A stretch of DNA of 64,000 bases from JACVRN01 sp963715565 (GCA_963715565.1 OY970256.1:186001-250000); one strand, 5' to 3'; shown: positions 26,891 to 36,140, numbered from the stretch's first letter. Notes: generated by a model from the letters alone, not told the origin. Numbers and translations: made by a program.

Positions 26891-28559
26891 CTTTTCTAAA
26901 CGTTGCTGTAAATAACAACAAGCTCGCTATCGTGCACGACAGGGCGAAGAGGTCGCCGCGTCGCGTGTAAAAAGTTTTGGCCTGCGGGGCGCGGCTGACA
27001 ATCCATGTGCGCGTCTCGGTTCTGAAGCCGCCGGTCTCTTCTAGGACGAAGCCTGACGGTGTGATGCGCGCCGTGATGCCTGTGTTCGTCACGCGCAGGA
27101 TTGTGCGCCGGTTCTCGACCGCGCGAAAGACGGTGTTCGCCAGATGCTGGCGCATGACGGGCGTCGGCCCCAGATAACCGTCGTTCGAGATATTTATCAA
27201 AACATCAGCGCCCGCGTCGGCGAACTCGCGCGCGATGCCGGGAAACGCCGACTCGAAACAGATAAAGACGCCCGTGCGTGCCTGTCCCAGAGGCATCAGC
27301 GTATAGTTTGCGCCCGGTGTGAAATCCCCTACCATGACTGGAACCAGATTCACTCCGGGCAGCCAGCGCGGCAGCGGCACGTACTCGCCAAACGGCAGCA
27401 GGCGAATCTTATCATACTGCGCAACCATGCGGCCCTCTTCATTAATCATCACGGCGGAATTGTACGCACCGCGCGCGGGCGCAGGCTCCAGCGAGTTAAA
27501 GAGCACGGACGCACGATGCTCACGCGCGAAGAGCGCGACTTGTTCCCGAAACTGCGCGTCGTTCGTGTAAGTAAAATTCATGGGCGACTCGGGCCAGATG
27601 ACGACGCGTGGAAGCTGTGCCGCTCGCGCGTCCATTGCCTGCGAGGCTTGAGCGTTGTCCGTTTGCGCCGGGGCGTTGCCCCAACTGCTTCTGTGCTTCT
27701 CGTCCCACGCGCGCAAGGCGTCTGCGCTCAACGTCAGATGGCGGCTCATGAGAGCTTCCGCTTCCGCCACGTCTACAGAGTCCATGGGCACGTTGGGCTG
27801 AACGGCGACGACGACCGCCGCAGCATTCGACGCATCAACAGTTTCATCCGGCACGGCGCTGCGATTCGACAACAGAATCAGGGCCGCAACGCACAATAAA
27901 ATTCCCAGCGAGAAAATCGTTGCGCGCACGGTTCTCTTGATAAGCACAAAGGCGAGCGCCGCGTTTGTCGCGACGATTAAAAAGCTGACGGCGTAGACGC
28001 TTCCCCACGCGGCTGCCTGAATCAGTTGCGGCTGGTAAGCCTGCGAGTAGCCAAGGGCATTCCACAGTTGACCCGTCACACCCAGACGCGCCCATTCAAG
28101 CGCGGCCCACACGAGAGGAGCTAAAAGGAGCGCACGCGCACCCCAGCGACCGATCATGCGCGCCAGCACTAGACAACAGAGGGCCGGGAAGAGCCCTACC
28201 ACGAGCGCGCCGGGAACTAAGAGCGGATAAGCAACGAGGGTGGGAATGCCGCCGTAGCGGACCATCGCGTAAGTGAGCCAGTAACAGGAGCCCAGAAAAA
28301 AGAGCGTGCTCGCTATCCAACCTAAGAGAAAGGCGCGAGCCCCTTGCGGTCTTCTCGCCACGGCTATAAAGAGCGGGACGAGCGAGACCCACGCGAGCGG
28401 CCACAGGTTGAAATCCGGGAATGAGAGGACGAGTAGAGTGGCGGTCGAAAGAGCGAGCGCCGTCTCGACCCTGGAGGGAGAGATGACCCTTGCGCGCTCG
28501 CGCCAGTTTGTCCAACGCCGCACGCGGGTTGGCGTCGCCAGTGAAACCGCCTCGTTCAT
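26871..28559 (-). CDS. lnt: apolipoprotein N-acyltransferase Lnt
   Basis: This encodes 562 residues from ATG 28559 (MNEAVSL...). An upstream extension of the frame to 28811 runs through repeat DNA and is unlikely to be coding. Several membrane helices precede a nitrilase-type catalytic domain. The triad is visible as Glu in VIWPESPMNF, Lys in YDKIRLLPFGEYVP and Cys in CFESAFPGIAREF. Lnt adds the third acyl chain to lipoproteins at the inner membrane, consistent with the many lipoproteins and outer-membrane genes here. The C-terminal VTSDR and stop come from the hairpin element at 26811-26890. Confidence 0.92.
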   Translation of the reverse strand: MNEAVSLATPTRVRRWTNWRERARVISPSRVETALALSTATLLVLSFPDFNLWPLAWVSLVPLFIAVARRPQGARAFLLGWIASTLFFLGSCYWLTYAMVRYGGIPTLVAYPLLVPGALVVGLFPALCCLVLARMIGRWGARALLLAPLVWAALEWARLGVTGQLWNALGYSQAYQPQLIQAAAWGSVYAVSFLIVATNAALAFVLIKRTVRATIFSLGILLCVAALILLSNRSAVPDETVDASNAAAVVVAVQPNVPMDSVDVAEAEALMSRHLTLSADALRAWDEKHRSSWGNAPAQTDNAQASQAMDARAAQLPRVVIWPESPMNFTYTNDAQFREQVALFAREHRASVLFNSLEPAPARGAYNSAVMINEEGRMVAQYDKIRLLPFGEYVPLPRWLPGVNLVPVMVGDFTPGANYTLMPLGQARTGVFICFESAFPGIAREFADAGADVLINISNDGYLGPTPVMRQHLANTVFRAVENRRTILRVTNTGITARITPSGFVLEETGGFRTETRTWIVSRAPQAKTFYTRRGDLFALSCTIASLLLFTATFRKAVTSDR

Positions 28560-28584
28560 ACGACGCGAGTTTAACAAAGAAGGA

Positions 28585-28735
28585 GCGACGCGGTGAAGAG
28601 ACCGGGAGATAAGAAGCGACGCGGAGAAGAGGAGACGCATTAAGACGGAGACGTGGACACTGAGGTGACGCGGAGATAGAAACAGAGATTGAAAAAAAAT
28701 ATCCGCGTCGCCGCGTCTCCCATTCTCCGCGTCTC
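28585..28735. repeat. imperfect hairpin element, GACGCGGAGA family
   Basis: A long left part (28585-28680) contains GCGACGCGG, GACGCGGAGA, GGAGACGC and GACGGAGACG repeats. The right part (28701-28735) contains the complements CCGCGTCGCCGCGTCTCC and CTCCGCGTCTC. It lies in the lnt upstream region, so it may affect the lnt promoter or leader. Confidence 0.65.
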
Positions 28736-28916
28736 GCCTGCTTACCAAATCGTCTACCAAATGACGGTAAACGACATAAATCGTCACTCCCGAAGCGACG
28801 AAATTTGTCACATGACGGGTATCGCACCTTTAATTGAAGTGGGATGGGTAAATGCTCTCGCTGGCGCGCGATTGTCTTTGATAATGGGATTTATTGTATT
28901 TAGCCCAAAAGTAGGA

Positions 28917-28942
28917 GAACCCGGTCATTGCTGACCGGGTTC
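28917..28942. terminator. hairpin GAACCCGGTCA/TGACCGGGTTC
   Basis: A perfect 11-bp stem with a TTGC loop. No T-run follows. It stands in a spacer (28736-29259) in which I see no credible gene; the nearest upstream transcript is not obvious. Confidence 0.5.
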
Positions 28943-29224
28943 ACAAGTCGGAGGGAGCACTGAAGGATCGCACGGCGGGCGGCTGGAGCAGCGGCAGGCG
29001 GCTCTCAGAGAAGTGATGGCGGCGGGGTCACGCGTTGTAACGTGCTTGCCGACTAGAGATAGAGCACGTCGCGTGCCACAGAAAAAGTTTTTCTGGAAAG
29101 CTTCCGCTATTAGAAATATGGAGCGCGCGCCCGCGTGAGCCGCGCCCCAAAATGGGGCAGCACGGGTGGGGTAAAAAGTCCCTCCCGAGGGGCGTTGCCC
29201 CTAATGTCACTTTGTGGTCAGACA

Positions 29225-29253
29225 TTATGGTCAAGTGAGAGTTTTGACCATAA
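29225..29253. other. inverted repeat TTATGGTCAA/TTGACCATAA
   Basis: A perfect 10-bp dyad with a 9-nt centre lies 6 bp after the stop of the small membrane protein. Further TGGTCA copies lie just to its left (29215 region). It could be a terminator stem or a protein-binding site. Confidence 0.4.
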
Positions 29254-29259
29254 AGTCTA

Positions 29260-29478
29260 TCAGTCTCGCTTCAGGAGTATGAGCAGAAGAAGGAAGCCGA
29301 TGGGGACAAGCACGGAAAGGGCAATATAGCAGAACGTATAATCACAGCCGCCCTCGCAGTTGGCTGTGATAGGACATAAAATCATCATCACCGGAAAGCC
29401 TATGAGCACCAGTAAGAGCAAGATTAAAGGGGCTAGAACTATGCCCAGAATAATCTTCATGGTTCTGTCGCTCGCCAT
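29260..29478 (-). CDS. small two-helix membrane protein
   Basis: The 72-residue frame starts at ATG 29478, behind GGAGAG with 6 nt spacing. Two hydrophobic helices (about 8-32 and 48-67) flank a short Cys-containing loop (CPITANCEGGCDYTFC). It has no recognised family. The strong ribosome site and compact fit argue that it is real. Confidence 0.55.
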   Translation of the reverse strand: MASDRTMKIILGIVLAPLILLLLVLIGFPVMMILCPITANCEGGCDYTFCYIALSVLVPIGFLLLLILLKRD

Positions 29479-29627
29479 ATCTAACTCTCCGCCCCGAAGT
29501 CTGGCTCTATTCCTAACTCGTACATTGATTGTATTACACAACAAAGGTTATGACACAAGATTTTGCAAAGCACTTCGTTAGTCTGAGCGACTTGGGATTT
29601 ACTGTCCCAACGCGCTAGTTAAAGCTA

Positions 29628-30170
29628 TGCACTTTCAGTGCAAGACTTTAGTTGCTACACATCTCTGGCCGTGCTAGAACTCTCGGCGAGATGACGGAGC
29701 AAAGATACGGCAGCCATACCATCACCAGATTAACAGCACATCTGGTCTGGGTCACTAAGTATCGCTACCACGTGCTTCAGGGTGACATCAAAATTAGGTG
29801 CCGCGAGTTACTCATTCAAATCTGCGATGCCGAAGATGTGCGGATACTCAAAGGAGTCGTGAGCAAAGACCATGTCCACATGCTGATAGAATATCCGCCA
29901 TCGAAGGCCATTTCGGATGTAGTCAAGCGGCTGAAGGGGCGCACTTCGCGCATTCTTCAGCAGGAGTTCCCACAACTGAGGAAACAGTACTGGGGGAGAC
30001 ACTTCTGGGCGATAGGGTACGGCGCCTGGAGCACCGGTAACATGACAGAAGAAGCAGTCCAACAGTACCTGGAACATCACCGTCATCCATCGAACAGGGA
30101 GACGGAAGCCTTCATCATGGAATAGCTGGACTTTCAGTCCTGCTCAAACCTCTGCACTTTCAGTGCAGAG
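29628..30170 (+). mobile_element. IS200/IS605-type insertion sequence (tnpA only)
   Basis: The transposase gene is bracketed by short perfect hairpins instead of terminal inverted repeats, as expected for IS200. The left one is TGCACT-TTC-AGTGCA at 29628-29642. The right ones are GGACT-TTC-AGTCC at 30128-30140 and CTCTGCACT-TTC-AGTGCAGAG at 30150-30170. The same ACTTTCAGT core occurs at both ends. Exact cleavage ends cannot be fixed by eye. Confidence 0.75.
29691..30125 (+). CDS. tnpA: IS200-family Y1 transposase TnpA
   Basis: The 144-residue protein starts at the ATG before TEQRYGSHTITRL. An upstream in-frame ATG at 29652 falls between the end hairpin and the usual start. The HUH pair is in KDHVHMLIEYPP and the catalytic Tyr in EEAVQQYLEHH. 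LVWVTKYRYHVL is the usual IS200 N-terminal signature. It appears full length and so is potentially active in single-strand peel-and-paste transposition. There is no tnpB. Confidence 0.9.
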   Translation: MTEQRYGSHTITRLTAHLVWVTKYRYHVLQGDIKIRCRELLIQICDAEDVRILKGVVSKDHVHMLIEYPPSKAISDVVKRLKGRTSRILQQEFPQLRKQYWGRHFWAIGYGAWSTGNMTEEAVQQYLEHHRHPSNRETEAFIME

Positions 30171-30192
30171 TGGTTTAGTTTGGCTTGGGTTC

Positions 30193-30783
30193 TTAGTTGG
30201 AGGGGTCTTCTATGACGCGCACGTTGCGTAGACGCGCGTCGCCGGAGGCGCGCATGCGCGAGGCCAACTGGTCTGCCTCGTCGCGTGTGTAGCGGCCAAG
30301 GAGGACGGAGAATTTCTGCTGGCGGTCGCTCGCGCGCGGCGTGCTCGTGCGGACGTCTTTGTAGCCCGCCTGCTCCAGTCGCTTGATGAGCGGCTGCGCA
30401 TCCTCGGGCGCGTTGTAAGTGGCAATCAAGAGCGTGTAGCGACGCTCCATCTCGCGCGGCGAAGGCGACGGGCGAGGAGCGGCGTTCATGTTCGTCTGGT
30501 TGGTTTGCGCGGAGGGAGCGGTGTTGTTGTCGGCTGCGGGCGGCGAGGGAGGAGAAGTTGTGCGCGAGGTCTGCTCCGGCTGCTGGCTGACTCGCGTGCG
30601 CGCGGCGTCCGTGCCGATCCAGTGTCCGACCATGATGCCGAGGGCGAAGAAGATGACGGCGATGACAAGCCCGCTCAGAAGCAGCAGCGCGGGGCGGCGC
30701 TCGTCCCTGTAAAGCTCCTCCAGCGCAGAGTGGCGCGTCTCTGTGTCTGAGTGTGCAGCGTACTTGGTGGAATCTGTAGCCAT
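30193..30783 (-). CDS. SPOR-domain membrane protein
   Basis: This encodes 196 residues: a cytoplasmic N-terminus, one transmembrane helix (about 32-55, LLLLSGLVIAVIFFALGIMV), a Pro/Thr/Asn-rich periplasmic linker and a C-terminal SPOR domain (YTLLIATYNAPEDAQPLIKRL... FSVLLGRYTRDEADQLASRM). SPOR domains bind peptidoglycan stripped of stem peptides at division sites. It follows the NfeD-like gene by 63 bp, same strand. Confidence 0.82.
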   Translation of the reverse strand: MATDSTKYAAHSDTETRHSALEELYRDERRPALLLLSGLVIAVIFFALGIMVGHWIGTDAARTRVSQQPEQTSRTTSPPSPPAADNNTAPSAQTNQTNMNAAPRPSPSPREMERRYTLLIATYNAPEDAQPLIKRLEQAGYKDVRTSTPRASDRQQKFSVLLGRYTRDEADQLASRMRASGDARLRNVRVIEDPSN

Positions 30784-30846
30784 GTCCGCGCTTGATGGTC
30801 AGGATTCAACGGAGCGACTCCAACATGAGTACGCTCGACGGAAATG

Positions 30847-31128
30847 TTATACGTCCGGCTCGACTTCAAGCAGGTGTCCTGTTGAGCCGACGACGCGCAC
30901 ACGCGCTCCACGCCGGAAGTTTCCGGCACGCGAGCGCGCCCGCCACAATTCACCTTCAATCAGCACAGAGCCTTCGGGCTCTAAGTCCGTAACTGCACGC
31001 GCCACCATGCCGATTAAATCGAGCCGACTGACAGCCGCTTTCTTGTGTCTTGAAGCAGCGGCAATCAAAAAGAGCAAAGCGACGAGGAGCGCGCACGTCA
31101 AAAGAATTGCCAGCAACGATGAACTCAT
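30847..31128 (-). CDS. short NfeD-like OB-fold membrane protein
   Basis: This encodes 93 residues from ATG 31128; a TTG 18 bp upstream is an alternative. One N-terminal helix is followed by the NfeD C-terminal OB pattern (LIGMVARAVTDLEPEGSVLIEGELWRA ... GARVRVVGSTGHLLEVEP). NfeD proteins partner with membrane stomatin/SPFH proteins, but none is adjacent. It is the minimal single-helix form. Confidence 0.7.
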   Translation of the reverse strand: MSSSLLAILLTCALLVALLFLIAAASRHKKAAVSRLDLIGMVARAVTDLEPEGSVLIEGELWRARSRAGNFRRGARVRVVGSTGHLLEVEPDV

Positions 31129-31207
31129 GATGCTTAATTGAGACAAAGCGTCATCGCTCGAAACCTGAAGTGCTGCATTTTAACACAAGCCGGAAAGGGA
31201 TTAAGAC

Positions 31208-31260
31208 AAAAAGTGTGCGAAGCGCCGAAGGAATTTCCCGCCGCGCTTCGCACACTTTTT
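31208..31260 (-). terminator. terminator of the TPR/TolB-like gene
   Basis: A perfect 18-bp stem (AAAAAGTGTGCGAAGCGC and complement) with a 17-nt loop lies 13 bp past the stop at 31274. It ends in TTTTTG on the minus strand, a good rho-independent terminator. The 5-T end on the plus strand makes it potentially bidirectional. Confidence 0.8.
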
Positions 31261-31273
31261 CGATGGTACCGGC

Positions 31274-33016
31274 TTATTTACCGCCGGTCTCGACCTGTCG
31301 TTGGAGCGCTATGGCTTCCTGATTGTTAGGGTCAATCTGTATGGCGTTGCGCGCGTAGGTCATGGCCGCCGCGCGGTCGCCGCGCTCCAGAAAGATGCGG
31401 CCCAGAAGAATGTGCGCGTCTATGAGCTTGGCGTCCCAGAAAATCGCCGTCTTGAGAGCGCTGATGGCCTGCTCCTGCTCGCCTCCGCGCAGGTGTATGC
31501 GGCCTATGAGCAGGTAAGCCTCGGCGTTCATGGGCTCGATCATCAGGACGCGGCGCAACTCCGGCAAAGCCTCTTCGTCGCGCCCGGCGCTATACATCTC
31601 TCGCGCCTTGACGAGCAAGTCCTCCGTGTTGCCGCTCGTTTCGGCGGACGCTACAGGGATGCTGAAAAAACTGTCGCGGTCAAAGACCTGTCTGAGACGC
31701 ACGGGCACGTCGGCAACGGTCTGCGACTTCTGCCACTCGGTCTGCCACTTGGCGTAGACCTGTAAGTAGCGACGCGCCTGATCGTCTGCGGCAGCCGCAT
31801 CGCCCGAGTTGCCCGTGCGCTCCAATGCCTTGGCGAAAAGAAAATAGGCGTAGCCGTCGCGCGGGTCTCCGGCAATCACTGGCCGCAACTGGTCCGCAGC
31901 CTCCGCGTACTTGCCCGCTATGAAAAGACCGTAAGCGTAATTAAAGCGTACCATCGTATCGCCGGGCGAAGACTGCGAGGCGCGCGACAGAAAGGTCAAG
32001 CCTTGCGTCAAGAGGCGCGTGCGCTCCTCGGGCTTTTTCTCCGCGCGTGCGGCTTGAACCGAGATGGCCCCGGCGTTGTTGTAAACGGCGGTCAGCGGCG
32101 TATCGGTCGTTAGCGGCACGAGCGACGCGAGCGCGCGCGTCAAATCATCCATACGGTAGAAGGCATAGCCCGCGTAGAAGGCAGACTCTGCGTAGTGCGG
32201 CTCCTTCTTCTGAATCTTGGAGAAGTATTCAGCGGCGTTTTTCCAGTCCTGTTTTTTCAGAAAGAGGTGGCCCAGCTCAAACGAAGCCTGCGGGTAGACT
32301 GCGCCCGCGTTGGCTTCAGCGTAAAAGGTCATCGCGTTCTTCAGATAGTTGGCGCGCGTCTCATCGTCGTTAGTCTGCACGCCCTTGATATAAGCCTCGA
32401 AAGCCTTGGGCGGAATCTTGGTGGCTTGCTGTACGAACTGGTTCTGCGAGAAGGGCAGCGCCTTGTCACGCTGGTAGAGGACTTGATAAGCGAGGCGTCC
32501 CTGCATCTCCTGTAGACGCGGGAGCGCGCCGCCGAAATCGTATTCGCGTGTGGCCCAGCGACCGTCCGGCATGGTCTCGCCCATCAGTCGGCCCTCGTTG
32601 ACTTTGATGACGCGCGCCGAGCCCGTCAGCGAAGCGGGCATCTCGCCCTGCGGAGGAATCATGCTGTAAGTTCCGAGGATGACCATCGTGGCCTTGGCTT
32701 CGCGCGCGAGTTTGATAGCCGTGGCGCGTGAGGGCAGCGTCGTCAAAGGAAGCCTCAGCTTCTGGTAAGCCTGCTCGCGCTCCACGCTTGAAACGACAAC
32801 CAGCCCCGGCACATTCAATAATTCCGAGAGCGAATCCGAAAAGCTCTCGCCCACCCAGTTATACTGCGCGTGGTTCGACATGTTCTCAAACGGGAGCACA
32901 AGCACCACGTCGTTCGTGCGCGTCTGCGCAAGAGCTTCACGCGAAGAAGCCACAAGCACAGAAAGGAGCGCGACGCAGAGCGCCAGAGCGTAAATGGCTG
33001 ATCTCAGTCTCATCAT
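31274..33016 (-). CDS. exported TolB/FlgO-like plus TPR protein
   Basis: This encodes 580 residues from ATG 33016 (MMRLRS) with a signal peptide ending AREALAQ-like. Residues about 35-160 form a TolB/FlgO-type N-terminal domain (VVLVLPFENMSNHAQYNWVGESFSDSLSELL). The rest is tetratricopeptide repeats, with YFSKIQKKEPHYAESAFYAGYAF and a final AEAYLLIGRIHLRGGEQEQAI. It is likely a periplasmic or outer-membrane-associated scaffold. It is the gene next to tRNA-Glu. Confidence 0.78.
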   Translation of the reverse strand: MMRLRSAIYALALCVALLSVLVASSREALAQTRTNDVVLVLPFENMSNHAQYNWVGESFSDSLSELLNVPGLVVVSSVEREQAYQKLRLPLTTLPSRATAIKLAREAKATMVILGTYSMIPPQGEMPASLTGSARVIKVNEGRLMGETMPDGRWATREYDFGGALPRLQEMQGRLAYQVLYQRDKALPFSQNQFVQQATKIPPKAFEAYIKGVQTNDDETRANYLKNAMTFYAEANAGAVYPQASFELGHLFLKKQDWKNAAEYFSKIQKKEPHYAESAFYAGYAFYRMDDLTRALASLVPLTTDTPLTAVYNNAGAISVQAARAEKKPEERTRLLTQGLTFLSRASQSSPGDTMVRFNYAYGLFIAGKYAEAADQLRPVIAGDPRDGYAYFLFAKALERTGNSGDAAAADDQARRYLQVYAKWQTEWQKSQTVADVPVRLRQVFDRDSFFSIPVASAETSGNTEDLLVKAREMYSAGRDEEALPELRRVLMIEPMNAEAYLLIGRIHLRGGEQEQAISALKTAIFWDAKLIDAHILLGRIFLERGDRAAAMTYARNAIQIDPNNQEAIALQRQVETGGK

Positions 33017-33125
33017 GAAATCCAATCCTTCTGACTTAAAGCAAAGAGCCGTCGGCGCGAAAATTTCTGTGCGTCGGCGGCCCCTCATCAAAAGTCCACG
33101 GCAAGCGTGCGCGGTTGCAAACAGT

Positions 33126-33201
<76 letters not shown>

Positions 33202-33628
33202 GCAAAGACAGCTTCTCATTATCAAAGCAGGGCAATTAGAAACGCGCCCGAGAACGTTGCCCTCTCTTACATCTTGCGGAAGGCGTCTCGTGTCAAGGTT
33301 AAGGCTTAAAAAATTACCGCCTGACGCCGCACGCTCGGCTCACTTGCCAGTGCGCGATTTAAGTTACCGTACATCCTGTTAAGTGTCAAACGCTCAGACT
33401 TTTGAGCGCCTGAACACGAAAACTTTGATGCCCGGACCCCTGCGGAAGGTGCATGACTTTCCAGTAGAGAGCGCAAGGGAAGTCTTGCCACCCAGTTTTT
33501 TAAGCTTGAAGTTAAAGGGTCTTTGGGCTACTTTGCGCTCTGGGCCTCACAGGTTTGATAAAGCGAGCAGTAATGATGGGGCTTCGGTGAGCGACGGCCA
33601 GCCCTTTTGAAGACGAGGCCGTGGATTA
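33202..33628. other. 427-bp spacer without a supported gene
   Basis: The spacer lies between tRNA-Glu and the Rad52-like gene. I find no convincing ORF, hairpin with T-run or repeat family member. It may contain the promoters of both flanks. Confidence 0.5.
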
Positions 33629-34042
33629 ATGAGCATGAGCCTGCGCAGTATTACAGACATCATCAACGATCTGTCGAAGCCGATTCCGGCGAGGCTTCTG
33701 CGCTCGAAGACCGTGGGCGGGCAGAAGATTCGCTATCTGCCGTGGCACACAGCGGTCAAATTTCTGGACCTCTACGCGCCCGGCTGGTCTTACGAAGTCC
33801 GTCACGTCGTAGGCATAGGGGCCAAGCTCGTCATCGTTTCCCGCATCTCGATTCCGTGCGCCGAAGGAATTGTTTACAGGGAAGCCACGGGACAGGAGGA
33901 CGAAGACGTGGACCGTTTCGGCGACCCCAGTTCAAACGCGGAAAGCATGTCGCTCCGGCGCGCGGCAGCCAAGTTCGGTCTAGGGCTCTATCTATACGAC
34001 GCCTCGAAAGCACAGGACGGAGCGCCGACGGGCGTCAGCTAG
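33629..34042 (+). CDS. Rad52/DdrA-like single-strand annealing protein
   Basis: This encodes 137 residues. The pattern ITDIINDLSKPIPARLLRSK..., YLPWHTAVKFLDLYAPGWSYEV and ESMSLRRAAAKFGLGLYLYD is that of the Rad52/22 fold (DdrA and phage Sak-type recombinases). The terminal GLG-LYLY block is the most diagnostic. Such proteins anneal complementary single strands and protect ends. The gene lacks the C-terminal partner-binding tail of longer members. It is placed close to tRNA-Glu, a common integration target, but no integrase is seen. Confidence 0.7.
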   Translation: MSMSLRSITDIINDLSKPIPARLLRSKTVGGQKIRYLPWHTAVKFLDLYAPGWSYEVRHVVGIGAKLVIVSRISIPCAEGIVYREATGQEDEDVDRFGDPSSNAESMSLRRAAAKFGLGLYLYDASKAQDGAPTGVS

Positions 34043-34400
34043 AAGAATATTCCGAGTGGCCGCTTTCGCCGTGGTGTGCTCGCAGCCTGTGCTTGCAGCC
34101 CATGACGAAACGTGCGATGCTTTCACCCGCGCGATAGCGGCGTCGTGCTTCGGCAAGCCTCTGGAAAATCTACCCGACACCAACAGCATGCTTTTGGACA
34201 CTCCCTCTGCCTGCAAAAGAGAAAAACAGGGTTCGTCTTCCGAAGGCGTGGCGGCCAATCCTAAGCGGGCGCGCGCTGTCTCCTTTTGAGCCTCTTTGCA
34301 AGAAAGAGACGCGAGGCTCATTCAATAGGAGCGGCGGAAAGAGCGTAGTATTTCCCGTGCGCGGGGACGATTGGTGAGGGCCGCAATTGAAGGAGAGACG
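34043..34400. other. spacer with a weak hairpin before the TPR gene
   Basis: The spacer contains GAGCCTC/GAGGCTC at 34288-34294 and 34313-34319, and an AAGGAG ribosome site for the next gene near 34391. A GTG-started frame at 34056-34289 has a signal-like N-terminus but no ribosome site or family resemblance, so I do not call it. Confidence 0.4.
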
Positions 34401-35744
34401 ATGAAACGGTTGAAACTTTACTGGCTGGCCTTGGTCCTGCTCGCCGCAGCCTTCACACCCGTCATGGCCGCGCGCGTCAACAAAGACACGCGCAGTGCAC
34501 GGGCTTTGCTGCATCAGACCGGCAACCTCGCCACTCAGAAACAGCAAGCGACCCCGGACGATTTAGACAAGCTGTTCGAGAAGGGCAACGAGCTTTATAA
34601 CTCCGGCAGGTACAAGCAGGCGCTCGACGTTTACATGGAAGTCGTGCGGCGCAAGCCTGATTGGGACCTGGCGCAGTTTTATCTGGGCGACACTTTCTAT
34701 CAATTGCGGCGTTACGCGGAGGCGCTCAAGGCTTACCAGCAGGCCGTTCGTCTCAAACCGGATTACGCAGATGCTTTGCGCGCGATGGGCGATACCTTAA
34801 ACGCTATGGAGCGTTACGCGGAGGCGATTGCGCCGCTCAGAAAAGCCATCAAGCTCAACCCGGAAGACGCGGACGCCTATCTTTATCTGGGCAACTCCTA
34901 TTTCAACTCCGAGCAATACACGGAATCCGTAGGGCCGTACGAGCAGGCCGTCTTCTACAAGCCCGATTGGGCACAGGCCCATTTTTATCTGGGCGACGCC
35001 TACTTCTATTTAAGGATGTTTGAAAAATCGGTCGTCTCCTACAAGGAAGCGACGCGTCTCAAGCCGGATTATTTTGAAGCTCTCAAGGCGCTCGGCAATA
35101 GTTACAACGAGCTTGAGCAATACTCGAACGCCGTCGGGCCGCTCAAACAGGCCGCGCGTTTGAAGCCGCAGGATTCAGAGGTCCAGTTCTGGCTCGGCAA
35201 TGCTTATTACAACTCGCGCCGCTACGATGAAGCAATAGCGGCTTACGAGCAGGCCGTGCGCTTGAAACCCAGTTGGGCCAAGGCCCAATTTTACCTCGGC
35301 GACGCTTACGACAAAGCGAACCGCGTGGACGATGCCGTGCGCGCCTACAAGCAGGCGATACGTCTTGAGCCCGACGACGTTGATATACATTTCAACCTCG
35401 GCGTGACGCTCTACAACGCCAAGCGGTATGCCGAAGCCGCCGCCGCCTACAAACAGGCGACCGTGCTCAAACCCGATTGGGCGCAGGCTCATTTCTATCT
35501 GGGCGACGCCTACTACTACGCCGACCGTGCAAAGGAAGCTATTGAAGCCTACAGCCAGGCCGTGCGTTTGAAACCCGGCTACGCCGAAGCGCACTACGGG
35601 CTGGGCACGGCCTACCTGAAGCTGGGCAACAAGCAGGGCGCGCAGAAAGAGGTCGAAATCCTGCGCAACCTCAAGCCCGCCCTCGCCGATAAGCTGGCCG
35701 CGGAGATTAACAAGCAATCGCCGCTGGCCGACGGCGTCCTTTAA
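34401..35744 (+). CDS. exported TPR protein
   Basis: This encodes 447 residues from the ATG behind AAGGAGAG. A signal peptide ends near VMAARV. The remainder is about eleven 34-residue TPR units, each ending in a variant of QAVRLKPDYADALRALGD or LKPDWAQAHFYLGDAYY. It is a protein-interaction scaffold with no catalytic domain. The highly regular repeats suggest recent internal duplication. The gene is followed by a hairpin element with a T8 tail. Confidence 0.82.
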   Translation: MKRLKLYWLALVLLAAAFTPVMAARVNKDTRSARALLHQTGNLATQKQQATPDDLDKLFEKGNELYNSGRYKQALDVYMEVVRRKPDWDLAQFYLGDTFYQLRRYAEALKAYQQAVRLKPDYADALRAMGDTLNAMERYAEAIAPLRKAIKLNPEDADAYLYLGNSYFNSEQYTESVGPYEQAVFYKPDWAQAHFYLGDAYFYLRMFEKSVVSYKEATRLKPDYFEALKALGNSYNELEQYSNAVGPLKQAARLKPQDSEVQFWLGNAYYNSRRYDEAIAAYEQAVRLKPSWAKAQFYLGDAYDKANRVDDAVRAYKQAIRLEPDDVDIHFNLGVTLYNAKRYAEAAAAYKQATVLKPDWAQAHFYLGDAYYYADRAKEAIEAYSQAVRLKPGYAEAHYGLGTAYLKLGNKQGAQKEVEILRNLKPALADKLAAEINKQSPLADGVL

Positions 35745-35746
35745 AG

Positions 35747-35839
35747 CAGTGACAAGTGACGAGTGACGAGTGACAAGATAAAACATCTTCTCTTTTCTCT
35801 TGCTTGTCACTTGTCACTTGTCACTCGTCACTTTTTTTT
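35747..35839. repeat. hairpin element, GTGACAAGT family, copy 2, with T-run
   Basis: The left arm at 35747-35777 is CAGTGACAAGTGACGAGTG plus further repeats. The right arm at 35803-35831 is followed by eight T. It starts 3 bp after the TPR stop. The loop, read on the minus strand, begins CAAGAGAAAAG, as in the copy at 26811-26890, so the two are in opposite orientation. Here the element makes a textbook rho-independent terminator. Confidence 0.85.
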
Positions 35840-36140
35840 AGAAAAGTCTCGGCCCGTCTGACAACCATGCGGAGGCCGTACGTCATCACAGCCGCATCAA
35901 GGGGGCGGACTATCAGCATCAAGCCAAACCCCTTGCCCTGTTGGTGTTCCTTAGGCAAGTGGCCTCTCCTCTTAGAGTCTTGTTAAAGAGCGAGCGCATT
36001 CCGAAAAATTGAAGGGCGCGCTCGCGTGTGCGGCAAGAGAAAAATTTTCTGACCGCGAGAGCCGTATCATTTCACGCCCTGAGGGTAATAACTATTTGAG
36101 AGGGATTCCCCGCGACGCGCGTGAACGAACCTACGCTGGC

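Noticed and set aside
33607..34137. 176-codon plus frame overlapping the Rad52-like gene
   Set aside because: It is Arg/His rich and out of frame with the recognised domain, typical of a shifted reading of coding DNA.
34056..34289. 77-codon GTG-started frame with a signal-like N-terminus
   Set aside because: No ribosome site, low-complexity end and no recognisable family; kept only as a note in the spacer entry.
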